Shown here: positions 36,149-45,282 of the stretch, in pieces
How the letters are laid out: every line of letters begins with the position of its first letter
Numbering within the stretch: the stretch's first letter is position 1
Assembly: GCA_945868805.1 (NCBI GenBank)
Contig: CAMBMO010000002.1
Span: 62,001 to 126,000, forward strand
Origin: Singulisphaera sp. GP187
GTDB lineage: Bacteria > Planctomycetota > Phycisphaerae > Phycisphaerales > SM1A02
DNA length: 64,000 nt
Direction: 5' to 3'
Position numbers and translations under genes: made by a program
Notes under the pieces: model-generated
Databases searched by the model: none
Seen by the model: the letters and a program-made list of their open reading frames with translations, nothing else
What the model was told of the DNA's origin: nothing

Positions 36149-36175
36149 CTTTGACCAACTTCATTGCGGTCAAAG
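36149..36175. promoter_or_regulatory. Perfect 8-11-8 inverted repeat upstream of kup (candidate operator)
   Basis: CTTTGACC at 36149-36156 and its exact complement GGTCAAAG at 36168-36175 are separated by 11 bases, so the half-site centres are 19 bases apart, close to two helical turns. It lies in the 181-base divergent region between the amine oxidase and kup, 74 bases before the kup ATG. A weak -10-like TAGAAT at 36189 follows. This geometry suits a dimeric DNA-binding regulator, but no regulator gene is adjacent, so the role is inference. Confidence 0.45.
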
Positions 36176-36249
36176 ACCCTTCTCAGCGTAGAATCACCAA
36201 TTCGTCCCTTGGTTTGATTTGCGAGCTCGAATGAACCACCGACGGCCCG

Positions 36250-38196
36250 ATGTCCAATAGCGCGACAAACAATCTCCTCGAGTCAGAACCCACAAAGTTG
36301 AAGTCCAAGAATCGCATTCTGGCCGGGCTCTCCATCGGCGCGCTGGGAATCGTCTTCGGGGACATCGGAACGAGTCCGCTTTATGCATTTCGGGAAGGCT
36401 TCATCGGTCACGGTCCGGAAAATGTGACAACCGACTCCGTCTTCGGACTCATCAGTGTCTTCTTCTGGACCCTCGTCGTCATCATCGGCGTCAAGTACAC
36501 CTTTTTCATTCTGCGTGCAGACAACCGGGGCGAAGGTGGAATATTCGCGTTGCTGTCGCTCCTGCCAACTTCGAAGGAAGGTTCGGTTTTCAAATTGCCA
36601 ACATTCCTGTTCGTCATGGGAATCGCTGGTGCCGCGCTCCTCTACGCGGACGGGCTCATCACCCCGGCGATTTCGGTTCTCTCCGCACTCGAAGGACTCA
36701 AGGTCCTTATGCCGAAGACCAACGGGCATTCGACCGCGATGTTTGCCGAAGGCTTCATTGTCCTCATCGCACTCGGGGTGCTCTTGGCACTCTTCGTGAT
36801 CCAACGGAAGGGGACTTCATTCATCGGTCGTCTGTTCGGGCCGGTGATGGTGGTGTGGTTCGCCGTACTCGGATTGCTCGGAATTGTGAGCACGTGCCAG
36901 ACGCCTGAAGTTCTTCATGCGCTCAATCCGATGCACATCCCGAGTGTTGTTGGGGCATCGCTCGCCTCGACCGTGACCGTCCTTGGCGCGGCGATGCTCT
37001 GCATAAGCGGCGGAGAGGCTCTCTATGCGGATCTCGGGCATTTCGGCAGGAAACCGATCATGTGGGCTTGGTACGGAATCGCAATGCCGGGACTCGTCTT
37101 GAACTACCTCGGCCAAGGTGCGCTTCTCTTGCGAGATCACGAGGCGCTCGCGAATCCGTTCTACGGACTCGTCCCAACCTGGGGCCTCGTACCCATGGTG
37201 ATCCTGTCGACCGCTGCGGCGATCATTGCGAGCCAAGCGATCATCACAGGGATGTTCTCTCTCACGCACTCAGCAATATTGATGGGATTCTTGCCCCGAC
37301 TTCGGGTCGTTCACACCTCAGACCACGGATCGCAGGTGTATGTCCCGACCATCAATTCGATCGCGCTCGTCCTCGTGGCACTGATCGTGATCACATTCCG
37401 ATCATCCGACAAACTCTCGCACGCCTATGGACTTTCCGTTGCCGGTGGTATGGCGATCGTCACCGTTCTATACGCAATTCTCATGCGTCGGCAACGTCGT
37501 TGGGGCATCATCCGGTTCACAGTTTTTCTGGGGATCTTTCTGACTCTCGACCTCCTGTTCGTCGGGACGAACGCGTTCAAGATCCCCAGTGGCGGATGGC
37601 TCACACTTGTGATCGCCGCCAGCATCGTCTTCCTCATGCTCACATGGGTTCGAGGTCGCAAGTACATGACGGATCGCTACTCGCGACAAACACTCGGCTA
37701 CGACCACCTTCTCAATAGTCTCCAAACGCACCCAGTTCCTCGTGTCGCAGGGACGGCGGTCTTTTTGACTCCGCAATCGACTGGCGTTCCCCCAACGCTC
37801 TTGCATCACCTTAAGCACAACAAGGTCCTGCACGAACAAGTGGTGATCATGTCGGTGCAATCGACATCCGTTCCAGTCGTGGATCCAGAGGATCAAGTGA
37901 CGATCGAGGAACTCCGGGATGGATTCTGGACACTGACCGCTCGCCACGGATTTCTGCAGTCCGCCGATGTTCCGCGGATGCTCCGGATCGCATGCGATCT
38001 TGGCCTTGAGACCACCGAAGGGACAACCACTTTTTATCTTGGAAGGACGATCGTCACTCCGCGCGGGCGATCGCCAATGCCAGGATTTCAGAAGCGCCTC
38101 TTCTGCGCGCTTGCACAAATCAGTTCGAATAATCCCCTCTACTTCTCGATTCCACCCGGTCGTATGGTCGAACTCGGAATTCAAGTGGACATTTAA
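36250..38196 (+). CDS. kup: Kup-family potassium uptake protein
   Basis: This 648-residue transporter has the Kup/HAK signatures: IVFGDIGTSPLYAFRE in helix 1, LRADNRGEGGIFALLSLL after helix 2, and YADGLITPAISVLSALEG. About 12 membrane helices run to residue 460, followed by a cytoplasmic tail of about 180 residues (MVEL near the end). Kup imports K+ with protons at low affinity. The length is typical (about 620-650). It starts 53 bases after the only -10-like element seen, downstream of a perfect inverted repeat, and precedes the Sel1 lipoprotein gene by 62 bases. Confidence 0.93.
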   Translation: MSNSATNNLLESEPTKLKSKNRILAGLSIGALGIVFGDIGTSPLYAFREGFIGHGPENVTTDSVFGLISVFFWTLVVIIGVKYTFFILRADNRGEGGIFALLSLLPTSKEGSVFKLPTFLFVMGIAGAALLYADGLITPAISVLSALEGLKVLMPKTNGHSTAMFAEGFIVLIALGVLLALFVIQRKGTSFIGRLFGPVMVVWFAVLGLLGIVSTCQTPEVLHALNPMHIPSVVGASLASTVTVLGAAMLCISGGEALYADLGHFGRKPIMWAWYGIAMPGLVLNYLGQGALLLRDHEALANPFYGLVPTWGLVPMVILSTAAAIIASQAIITGMFSLTHSAILMGFLPRLRVVHTSDHGSQVYVPTINSIALVLVALIVITFRSSDKLSHAYGLSVAGGMAIVTVLYAILMRRQRRWGIIRFTVFLGIFLTLDLLFVGTNAFKIPSGGWLTLVIAASIVFLMLTWVRGRKYMTDRYSRQTLGYDHLLNSLQTHPVPRVAGTAVFLTPQSTGVPPTLLHHLKHNKVLHEQVVIMSVQSTSVPVVDPEDQVTIEELRDGFWTLTARHGFLQSADVPRMLRIACDLGLETTEGTTTFYLGRTIVTPRGRSPMPGFQKRLFCALAQISSNNPLYFSIPPGRMVELGIQVDI

Positions 38197-38258
38197 GCCA
38201 TCAGGATCTCGTCCGCCGATCGTTGGAACCGCTCGAGAAGATTCGTTACACTCTTCAG

Positions 38259-40166
38259 GTGTTTCACTTAAACATCCGATCATTCGCGCGTTTGTCGATG
38301 ACGACCCTGGTCGTCGCGCTCGTCGGATGTTTGGAACAACCTCAGATCAGCGCAGACGAATCGCTCGCACAGGCAAAGCGCTACGCAACTGGAGATGGCG
38401 TCTCGATCGACATGATCGAAGCGGTCAGGCAATACGAACTCGCTGCGAAGCTAGGCAATCTCGAGGCAGCGCTCGTGCTCGTCGAAATCCACGACGAAGG
38501 GCGCCCTGCCATTCCCAGCAACGCGACGACTAGCGCACGATGGCTCAAAGTCTGTGCTGAACTGGGCGACTGCAATTCTGCGCTTCACTTTGCCCAATTG
38601 ATCGATCAAGGCAAGGTCGCGCTGGCGGATCCAGTCGAGGCAGCGCGCTGGTACCTCGTCGCCGCCAAGCTTGGAAGTTCCGATGGCGCGCTCGAGATTG
38701 GAATCCGCCTCGCCGATGGCGTTGGGGTTCCGAAAGATCAAGCGGCAGCGATTCCATGGCTTGAAACAGCGTCGAAGGCGAACCGTTCTGAGGCATGCAG
38801 ATGGCTCGGGGTGATCCACTCAAGCGGCGAAGGAGTCGCTCTCGATCAGACGACTGCGACCGACTGGTTCCGATTAGCAGCCGAACGTGGAGATTCACGC
38901 AGCCAGTATCACTTTGCGACCAGGCTTCACCAAGGTATCGGCGTCCAAGCGAATCCGGACGAGGCACTTGAATGGTTCCGTCTCTCCGCAGAGCAAGGAC
39001 TCGTCGACGCCCAAATCACCCTCGGCGTGACTCTGCGCGATGGGACGCTCGTGGAGGTCGACTCGGTCGAAGCCGTGAAATGGTTTCAACGTGCGGCCGA
39101 AACGGGATCGGCGATCGCACAACTGCACCTCGCACGCATGTTTGCGCATGGCGATGGAATTGCGCGTAATACGGTCGAAGCAGCCAAGTGGTACAAGCTC
39201 GCGGCGGATCAGGGGTCGGTTGCAGCAAACATCTCGCTTGGAATGTTGCATAGCGCGGGCGACGGTGTTGTAAAAGATGGACAAGCAGCCGCGCGATGCT
39301 TCTTGAACGCCGCGGAGAGGGGCGATGCGGACGCACAGTTGCTCCTCGGAAGAATCCTGCTCTACGGAGAAGGTGTCTCCGCAAATCCGCGTGAAGCCGC
39401 GGCGTGGTTCGATAAGGCGTCCCTCTCCGGACTCGCCGCAGCGCAGTACGAGTTGGGGCGGCTCTATGAGTTTGGAGTGGGAGTTCCCGGCGACAATTCC
39501 GAAGCAAATCGGTTGTACACCCTCTCTGCAAATCAGGAGTATCCGGATGCTTGTTTCTCGCTCGGGTGGCGATACGACACAGGCAATGGATTCCCCGAAA
39601 GCGATCTCGAAGCTGCAAGGTGGTATCAAATTGCAGCCGACCAGGGCGTCCCTCACGCGAAGTTTCAATTGGGTGTGCTATTCGAACGCGGTGATGGAGT
39701 GCCACAAAACGAAGGAATCGCCGCTCGCTATTACCTTGACGCTGCGGAGCAGGGCTTGGACTGGGCGCAGTTTTTCCTCGCGCAGTTGCATCGTCGAGGC
39801 GCGGGCGTTGCGTTCGACCAAACTATCGCGTACGGATGGCTAAACATTTCGGCGAGCGCCGGGAACAACACCGCTGCGCATGAACGAAACCAACTTCGCA
39901 CGAAGCTCACCAAGGACGAAATCTCACGGGCACAGGATCTTTCGCTCAAAATGCTCAAGGTCTCCCCAGAAGTCGCGCTTGCGAATCGGCAGAGATTCTC
40001 GCCACCAGGGCAGCGTCGTGCGGGATCAACCCAGACTGGTTCGATGCAACCGAGCGACCGCACTCGCGATTTGATTGGTGGCAACGAGAACAAACCTCGT
40101 GACGATGGTTCGGGCAATCAGAAGTCCCGAACGCCACGCGTTCCGCGCAGCCCAAGTTCGCGGTAG
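38259..40166 (+). CDS. Sel1-repeat lipoprotein
   Basis: From a GTG at 38259 this is about 635 residues with a lipoprotein signal (MFHLNIRSFARLSMTTLVVA, lipobox LVGC). A TTG at 38223 or the ATG at 38298 are alternative starts. The mature protein is almost entirely Sel1-like repeats, about 36 residues each and roughly 14 copies. They follow the pattern of A-x-W-(F/Y), A-A-x-x-G, A-(Q)-x-x-L-G, G-x-G-V. Such solenoids are protein-interaction scaffolds. The last 60 residues are polar and probably disordered. The partner is unknown; the adjacent Kup may be chance. Confidence 0.85.
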   Translation: MFHLNIRSFARLSMTTLVVALVGCLEQPQISADESLAQAKRYATGDGVSIDMIEAVRQYELAAKLGNLEAALVLVEIHDEGRPAIPSNATTSARWLKVCAELGDCNSALHFAQLIDQGKVALADPVEAARWYLVAAKLGSSDGALEIGIRLADGVGVPKDQAAAIPWLETASKANRSEACRWLGVIHSSGEGVALDQTTATDWFRLAAERGDSRSQYHFATRLHQGIGVQANPDEALEWFRLSAEQGLVDAQITLGVTLRDGTLVEVDSVEAVKWFQRAAETGSAIAQLHLARMFAHGDGIARNTVEAAKWYKLAADQGSVAANISLGMLHSAGDGVVKDGQAAARCFLNAAERGDADAQLLLGRILLYGEGVSANPREAAAWFDKASLSGLAAAQYELGRLYEFGVGVPGDNSEANRLYTLSANQEYPDACFSLGWRYDTGNGFPESDLEAARWYQIAADQGVPHAKFQLGVLFERGDGVPQNEGIAARYYLDAAEQGLDWAQFFLAQLHRRGAGVAFDQTIAYGWLNISASAGNNTAAHERNQLRTKLTKDEISRAQDLSLKMLKVSPEVALANRQRFSPPGQRRAGSTQTGSMQPSDRTRDLIGGNENKPRDDGSGNQKSRTPRVPRSPSSR

Positions 40167-40193
40167 TCGGTTCGACCACCGTTGCACGGCAGA

Positions 40194-40237
40194 GACAAAA
40201 AGTCAGCCGGGCTTCCGAATGATCGAAAGCCCGGCTG
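40194..40237 (-). terminator. Rho-independent terminator of the RRM gene
   Basis: A perfect 11-bp stem pairs 40204-40214 with 40227-40237 (AGCCCGGCT-type arms) around a 12-base loop. Read on the minus strand, it is followed at once by ACTTTTTG, a five-base T-run. It lies 35 bases beyond the RRM stop. On the plus strand no T-run follows, so it would not serve the Sel1 gene equally well. Confidence 0.85.
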
Positions 40238-40271
40238 GGAATTACAAATGAAATCGAGTGACTCGATCGGA

Positions 40272-40679
40272 TCAATAACGATCGCGACCGCCACCACCGC
40301 CACCACCGCCACCGCCGTAGCCGCCGCCGCCGCCACTGCGACCGCCGCCGCCACCACCGTAGCCACCACCACTGCGTCCGCCACCGCCACCGCCGCCGCC
40401 ACCGAATCCACCACGACCGCCGCCGCCGCCGCCAGTGGCAGGTGGACGAGCTTCGTTCACGGTGAGGTTGCGACCATCGAACGGCTTACCGTTGGATTCT
40501 TCAATCGCCTTCTTGGCAGATTCATCATCCGCCATCGTGACGAATGCAAATCCGCGCGATCGACCGGTTTCACGATCAGTTGCGATGAACACTTCTGTGA
40601 CTGCACCAAACTGACCAAAAAACTCAGCCAACGATTCCTGCGTAGCCTTAAACGGGAGATTTCCTACATACAGCTTCAT
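40272..40679 (-). CDS. Glycine-rich RNA-binding protein (RRM domain)
   Basis: This 135-residue protein has one RNA recognition motif at residues 1-78, with RNP2 as LYVGNL and RNP1 as RGFAFVTM. A glycine-rich tail of about 55 residues follows (GGGGG runs broken by R, S and Y). This is the layout of cyanobacterial Rbp proteins and plant glycine-rich RNA-binding proteins, often linked to cold stress or mRNA localisation; the role here is inference. The Shine-Dalgarno AAGGAAGG sits seven bases before the ATG, one of the strongest in the window. It ends in a clear terminator, so it is probably a highly expressed single-gene unit. Confidence 0.92.
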   Translation of the reverse strand: MKLYVGNLPFKATQESLAEFFGQFGAVTEVFIATDRETGRSRGFAFVTMADDESAKKAIEESNGKPFDGRNLTVNEARPPATGGGGGGRGGFGGGGGGGGGRSGGGYGGGGGGRSGGGGGYGGGGGGGGGGRDRY

Positions 40680-40839
40680 AACAATACCTTCCTTCAAGCG
40701 CAAGCTCAGCGAATACCGATACGAAATGAAGCGTAGGACATCGAAGCGCAGGCGCGAACCTTAAGAAACGAGTAACGGACACTCCGTACTCTTGCGACTT
40801 AAGCATACAGTAACGTTTAACTCAATGCGAGCAAATTTT

Positions 40840-42939
40840 ATGTCTGATGCTTCAAACGGATCTCACATTCGGTTTCGAAACTCCATTCTCGCGCGGTTTT
40901 TGCTCGTGGGTATCCTCCCAGCAGGGCTGGTCGTCATTGTCCTGATTGGGCTCGGTAACCGTAATAGCCTCAAGGCTTTCCGATTAGATCACGAGCACGA
41001 CCTGACCGTTACGGGTGCCGAGATAGCAGACGAACTGGGGGAAGAAAATCGTGCCACACTCAGTATTGCGACGTTCATTGCTCGATCGCAGGAAACAGGG
41101 ATGTGGGGCAAGTACCCAGAAACGGTCTCGATTCTTCAAGCATTGATTAGCGCTACCCCAACCGTTATCGGAACTTATGTTGATTATCTTCCGATCGCGG
41201 GAGACCCCGTGGATGTCGACCCAAACCTCCCAGGTTCATTCGATTCCACAGGGCGGTTTACCCCCTATGTCTATAAGGATTGGACAAAGAACAACGAAAT
41301 TAAAGTGAAACCGTCTATCGATGCCGACACGAGTCTTTGGTTTGGCGGGGTCAAACGGGAATTCGAACGAACAGGTTCACGCGCTGCCCGGGTCACTGAG
41401 CCCTATGTCTACGACGGCCAGATGATGATCGAGCACGCTTGCCCGATCATCATCGATGGAAAATTTCGTGGAGTCGGAGGCGCAGATCGATCGCTCAAGA
41501 ACATTGATGCGCACTTGCGGAATGTCTGCGGACTTCTCGGTGTCGACGGATTCTTGATTTCGTCTGGACAGGACACCCCTGGATTCGAAAAGTCACCCGC
41601 CTTCATCGCAGCGACGACCGACGAGGTGCGCTCGAGCGAAAGTGACACGAATGGCCTCTTGCGAACGCAAACTGTGGTTTCGAGCCCCTACTCGGAACTT
41701 TTCACCCGATTTCGCAACTCCAAGAGCGAGGCCATTGAATACGCGATGGATCCGGTCTTGAAGACCCAATGCCTCTATGTGATGGTCCCGATCGCCACTG
41801 GTGATTGGATGCTGGTCCTTCGACAATCTGAGGAGAAGATGCTCGCGCCCGTTTGGGCGCAGGTGTACGAACAGAGCGCCCAAGGAATCGCTGGGCTCGC
41901 CATCATTGCGATTGCGCTCTTCATTCCCGCGGTGCAGATCACACGACGCGTGCGCCGCGCCGGAGCAGCAGCCGATCAGATTGCCTCGGGTGATCTCTCC
42001 GCGTCAATCGCCGTGGAGGACGGTGGCGACGAAACCGCATCACTCCTTCGTGCGCTGAATACGATGGCACACTCGCTTCAGACGATTGTTCGGGGTGTGA
42101 AGCAGGCGACGGTCAACATCAATTCGACCGCGACTCAATTGGCTGCGACAGCTCGCGAACAGGATGGATCCGCACAGTCGCTCGGTGCGAGCACATCGCA
42201 AATCGCGGCGGCAATCAAGGAGATTTCTTCGACAGCGAGTGACCTTTCGAACTTGATGGAGAAGGTGGATCGATCCGCGACAGCGACTGCCGATCTCGCA
42301 CGCGATGGCCGTCATTCGCTCGAAGGAATGACGACAGCGATGCAATCGCTCGACGAAGGAACGCATTCGATCGCAGGTCGACTTTCGACCATCAGCGAGA
42401 AGGCGAGTTCGATCAACGCGATTGTCACAACCATCACGAAAGTCGCTGACCAGACGAATCTTCTCTCGGTGAACGCGGCGATCGAGGCGGAGAAAGCCGG
42501 CGAGCACGGAGTTGGATTCCTCGTCGTTGCTCGAGAGATTCGGCGATTGGCCGATCAGACTGCGTCCGCGACACTCGACATCGAACAGACCGTTCGGCAC
42601 ATGCAAGGCGCGGTCAGTGCTGGAGTCATGGAGATGGATCGCTTCAGCGAGCAAGTTCGTCGAGGCGTCACCGAGACCGCCCGTATCGGCGGACAACTGG
42701 GTGAGATCATCCAACAAGTCGAATCTGGCACGACGGACTTCCGTCAGGTCTCCGAAGGCATGAAGGCACAGACCGAAGGTGCCAAGCAGATCTCCGATGC
42801 CATGGGGCAACTCACCACTGGCGCGCGCGAGGCGGTCACAGCGGCGAAAGAAACATGTCGAGCCGCGGAAGGGCTTCAGGAATCGATCACAGGATTGCGT
42901 GGCGGAGTCGCGGTTTTTCGATTGACCGAATCTCCCTAA
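40840..42939 (+). CDS. Methyl-accepting chemotaxis protein, WspA-like, with large periplasmic sensor
   Basis: This is a receptor of about 699 residues. TM1 is near residues 14-36 (FLLVGILPAGLVVIVLIGLG), a periplasmic region of about 300 residues follows that looks Cache-like, then TM2 near 347-367 and a HAMP domain. The signalling tip reads VADQTNLLSVNAAIEAEKAG, followed by FLVVAREIRRLADQT and ATLDIE. The IEAEKAG and REIRRLADQT variants are characteristic of WspA, not of flagellar MCPs. It has no CheR-docking pentapeptide at the C-terminus. It heads the chemosensory operon. Starts at 40840 (preferred), 40825 or a TTG at 40792 are possible. Confidence 0.92.
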   Translation: MSDASNGSHIRFRNSILARFLLVGILPAGLVVIVLIGLGNRNSLKAFRLDHEHDLTVTGAEIADELGEENRATLSIATFIARSQETGMWGKYPETVSILQALISATPTVIGTYVDYLPIAGDPVDVDPNLPGSFDSTGRFTPYVYKDWTKNNEIKVKPSIDADTSLWFGGVKREFERTGSRAARVTEPYVYDGQMMIEHACPIIIDGKFRGVGGADRSLKNIDAHLRNVCGLLGVDGFLISSGQDTPGFEKSPAFIAATTDEVRSSESDTNGLLRTQTVVSSPYSELFTRFRNSKSEAIEYAMDPVLKTQCLYVMVPIATGDWMLVLRQSEEKMLAPVWAQVYEQSAQGIAGLAIIAIALFIPAVQITRRVRRAGAAADQIASGDLSASIAVEDGGDETASLLRALNTMAHSLQTIVRGVKQATVNINSTATQLAATAREQDGSAQSLGASTSQIAAAIKEISSTASDLSNLMEKVDRSATATADLARDGRHSLEGMTTAMQSLDEGTHSIAGRLSTISEKASSINAIVTTITKVADQTNLLSVNAAIEAEKAGEHGVGFLVVAREIRRLADQTASATLDIEQTVRHMQGAVSAGVMEMDRFSEQVRRGVTETARIGGQLGEIIQQVESGTTDFRQVSEGMKAQTEGAKQISDAMGQLTTGAREAVTAAKETCRAAEGLQESITGLRGGVAVFRLTESP

Positions 42940-42950
42940 CGGAGTCTTGA

Positions 42951-43412
42951 ATGCGCATCGTCGAAGTGTGGCTCGGACAGCAGCGTTGCGCGATACCCGT
43001 TGTCGCGATCGACGAGGTCTTGCCCATCGTTGAAGCGCGCAAGCTCTCGGGAACGCCAGATTGGATCGTCGGAATCGCGCGACTTCGAGGGGCGTTTGTG
43101 CCTCTCGTTGACGCCGCGAGCATCTGCACGGGAAATCCAATCGTTCGCACGATGAACGCCCGTGCGATTTTAATGCGTCCGGGAGCAACCGGAAGTGCAA
43201 TGCGACTCGCGATTTTGGTTGACAGTGTTGGGACACTTCGCTCGGTCGATTTCGAGGCGCCGGGATCGCACCCAGGAATCGTCGGTGCCGGGAGAGGCGC
43301 GCTCACAAGCATCGCAACGGATGTCGATGGCGAGATTTACCTTCTCGACCCGAGCAAGATCGTCGGCGATGAAGACCGCCAACTTTTCCGTGACGCGATG
43401 GGATCGGCGTGA
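42951..43412 (+). CDS. CheW-like coupling protein (WspB position)
   Basis: This 153-residue protein is a single CheW domain: MRIVEVWLGQQRCAIPVVAI at the start, the conserved turn GIARLRGAFVPLVDAAS, and LAILVDSVGTLRSV. CheW links receptors to CheA in the signalling array. It lies 11 bases after the MCP stop and overlaps the cheR start by four bases (GTGA). In Wsp systems two CheW proteins flank CheR, and this one takes the WspB position. Its sequence alone does not separate WspB from other CheW proteins. Confidence 0.88.
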   Translation: MRIVEVWLGQQRCAIPVVAIDEVLPIVEARKLSGTPDWIVGIARLRGAFVPLVDAASICTGNPIVRTMNARAILMRPGATGSAMRLAILVDSVGTLRSVDFEAPGSHPGIVGAGRGALTSIATDVDGEIYLLDPSKIVGDEDRQLFRDAMGSA

Positions 43413-44656
43413 CAGTGTCGGAGTCGAGTCGAGACATCCTCTGGCTCGCTCAGTTTCTCGCCGCGCGAACGAGTCTCGCTCCCGCACTCTTGGATGGTCC
43501 GGCATTTGCGAGCGCGACGCGAGGTCGCATGACGCACCTCCAGATCGCGGATCTCGAAAACTACTGCGCATTGGTTGTGCGAAGCGAGCACGAAATGCAG
43601 TGCCTTGCGGCCGAGGTCGCCGTTCCCGAGACTTGGTTTTTTCGCTATCCGGCGAGTTTCGAGTTCTTGCAGGATCAGCTCGTTGCACGTCGCCGAGAAT
43701 CCTCGCAGCGACTTGTCATTGCGAGTCTCGGTTGTGCGACTGGTGTCGAGCCTTGGTGCATCGCGGCATGCGCGCTCTCGGCAGGATGGCGGAGCGATCA
43801 GGTGAAGGTGCATGCGATCGATCGAAGTCCATTCGCAATCGAGTCGGCGAAGTGTGGTCGAATTCCTGGCGGAAGTTTGCGAAGCCCGCTCCCCGAATGG
43901 TCCGATCCTTGGATTCGAGCAAATGGGTCGACGGTTGTCATTTCACAGGAAGTACTCAATTGCGTCGAGTTCCGACAGCAGGACATCCTGACCACCGTCG
44001 GACTCTTCGCTGAACCAATCGATGTGCTTTTCTGCCGAAATGTGATGATCTATCTTGATGCGTCGGCTCGGATTGCCCTACGCGATCGGATCGTCGGATG
44101 GATCGCCAAAGATGGACTCGTCTTCTTCGGGCATGCGGATGGTCTCGAACGAGGAACCGTTCTCGAATCAGCGGGCGTGCCTTCGGCATTCGCATGGCGG
44201 CGACGGGTCGCTCTCCCCGCAAACTCGACGCCGCTCAACAATTCACGCCAGATCGGACGATCGAGTCCCGACTCTCCCGCGGTCTCTCCGAGGGTCTCTT
44301 CGAGTGCCCCGAGGAAAACGCAACTCCCAATACCTCCAACGGCACATCCCGCAATACCGACCGCACAATCGATCCGATCGCTCATCGTTGCGATGGATTT
44401 CGACTCTGCCAAACGTGCCCTCGACGCGAAACTCGCCGCAGACCCAGCGAACACTGAATTGCTCGAACTGCTCGCTGGAGTCCATTCGGCTCAAGGTGAA
44501 CTTGTGCCGGCGATCCAGGCGTATAGCAGAGTCGTATACCTTGAGCCGAGTCACGGACCAGCCCTGCTCGCGCTCGCCGAATTGTCAGCCGCCTTGGGGC
44601 GGACGGAAGACGCAAGTCGATATCGAGCGCGGATGAAACGACTGGGCGATTCGTGA
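43409..44656 (+). CDS. CheR-type MCP methyltransferase with C-terminal TPR (WspC-like)
   Basis: This 415-residue protein starts at a GTG overlapping the previous stop. The CheR N-terminal helices lead to VPETWFFRYPASFEFL, the SAM-binding loop SLGCATGVEPWCIA, and FCRNVMIYLD. After a Pro/Ser-rich linker at about 275-325, residues 330-415 form two or three tetratricopeptide repeats (DPANTELLELLAGVHSAQGE and following). The CheR-TPR architecture matches WspC. It should methylate glutamates of the adjacent receptor using S-adenosylmethionine, with CheB reversing this. Confidence 0.9.
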   Translation: MTVSESSRDILWLAQFLAARTSLAPALLDGPAFASATRGRMTHLQIADLENYCALVVRSEHEMQCLAAEVAVPETWFFRYPASFEFLQDQLVARRRESSQRLVIASLGCATGVEPWCIAACALSAGWRSDQVKVHAIDRSPFAIESAKCGRIPGGSLRSPLPEWSDPWIRANGSTVVISQEVLNCVEFRQQDILTTVGLFAEPIDVLFCRNVMIYLDASARIALRDRIVGWIAKDGLVFFGHADGLERGTVLESAGVPSAFAWRRRVALPANSTPLNNSRQIGRSSPDSPAVSPRVSSSAPRKTQLPIPPTAHPAIPTAQSIRSLIVAMDFDSAKRALDAKLAADPANTELLELLAGVHSAQGELVPAIQAYSRVVYLEPSHGPALLALAELSAALGRTEDASRYRARMKRLGDS

Positions 44657-44669
44657 ACAGGGCTCAACG

Positions 44670-45251
44670 ATGAACGCGACCGACTCACCAACACCTGCCG
44701 ATCCTCGCTCGCCAATGAAGCGACTCTTGGATCGACCCAACGCCCCGACGACGATCGCCGAAGCGACGAAGGGCAACGCTGAGTCGCGAATACTTCGTCG
44801 CGAACCACAGCACAACCTATTGCTCATGCGCTGCGGGAGCGAGTGGTTTGCAATCCCGGCAGAGTGTGTCGTGCAAGTGTCGAGAGTGACCAAGGTCCAT
44901 GCGCTTCCGCACAAGACGAATCGTTCATTTCGAGGGCTGACTGCGAGTTCCGGTGCGATCGTTCCGGTCATCGATCTGCTGGGGTTGCTTGGCATCCCTC
45001 CCGCCGCTGCATCGGTCGAACGAAAACCACGCATGGTGATCGTCGGTTCGGACATCGAGCCCTGGGGATTCGAAGCAGACGAAGTGCCTGGAGTTTTTGC
45101 CATGCCCCGCGCAGCGGTGAAGCCCCTTCCGCTCACGGTGGAGCAAGCACCAAAGCGCGTCACGAGCGGGCTCTTGTCGACAACGCACGGTCCCGCATCG
45201 TTGATCGATCCGGTTCGACTTGTTGGAGAATTCAAAAATGCAATTGGATGA
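44670..45251 (+). CDS. CheW-like coupling protein (WspD position)
   Basis: This 193-residue protein has a polar N-terminal extension of about 45 residues before the CheW domain (LLLMRCGSEWFAIPAECVVQV, then FRGLTASSGAIVPVIDLLGLLG). The second CheW between CheR and CheA, with an N-terminal extension, is the position and shape of WspD. AGGG sits eight bases before the ATG. It lies 13 bases after the cheR stop and 31 before the cheA start. It should couple the receptor to the kinase, possibly giving a different array contact from the first CheW. Confidence 0.88.
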   Translation: MNATDSPTPADPRSPMKRLLDRPNAPTTIAEATKGNAESRILRREPQHNLLLMRCGSEWFAIPAECVVQVSRVTKVHALPHKTNRSFRGLTASSGAIVPVIDLLGLLGIPPAAASVERKPRMVIVGSDIEPWGFEADEVPGVFAMPRAAVKPLPLTVEQAPKRVTSGLLSTTHGPASLIDPVRLVGEFKNAIG

Positions 45252-45282
45252 CGAACGGCGGTTCTCGAATGGAGCATGATTA

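Noticed and set aside
40182-40736. Ala/Thr-rich frame opposite the RRM gene
   Set aside because: It is produced by the GGN codons of the glycine-rich tail read on the other strand; it also spans the terminator.
42040-43236. 398-codon minus-strand frame opposite the MCP and CheW genes
   Set aside because: It runs across two well supported genes and has no recognisable domain.
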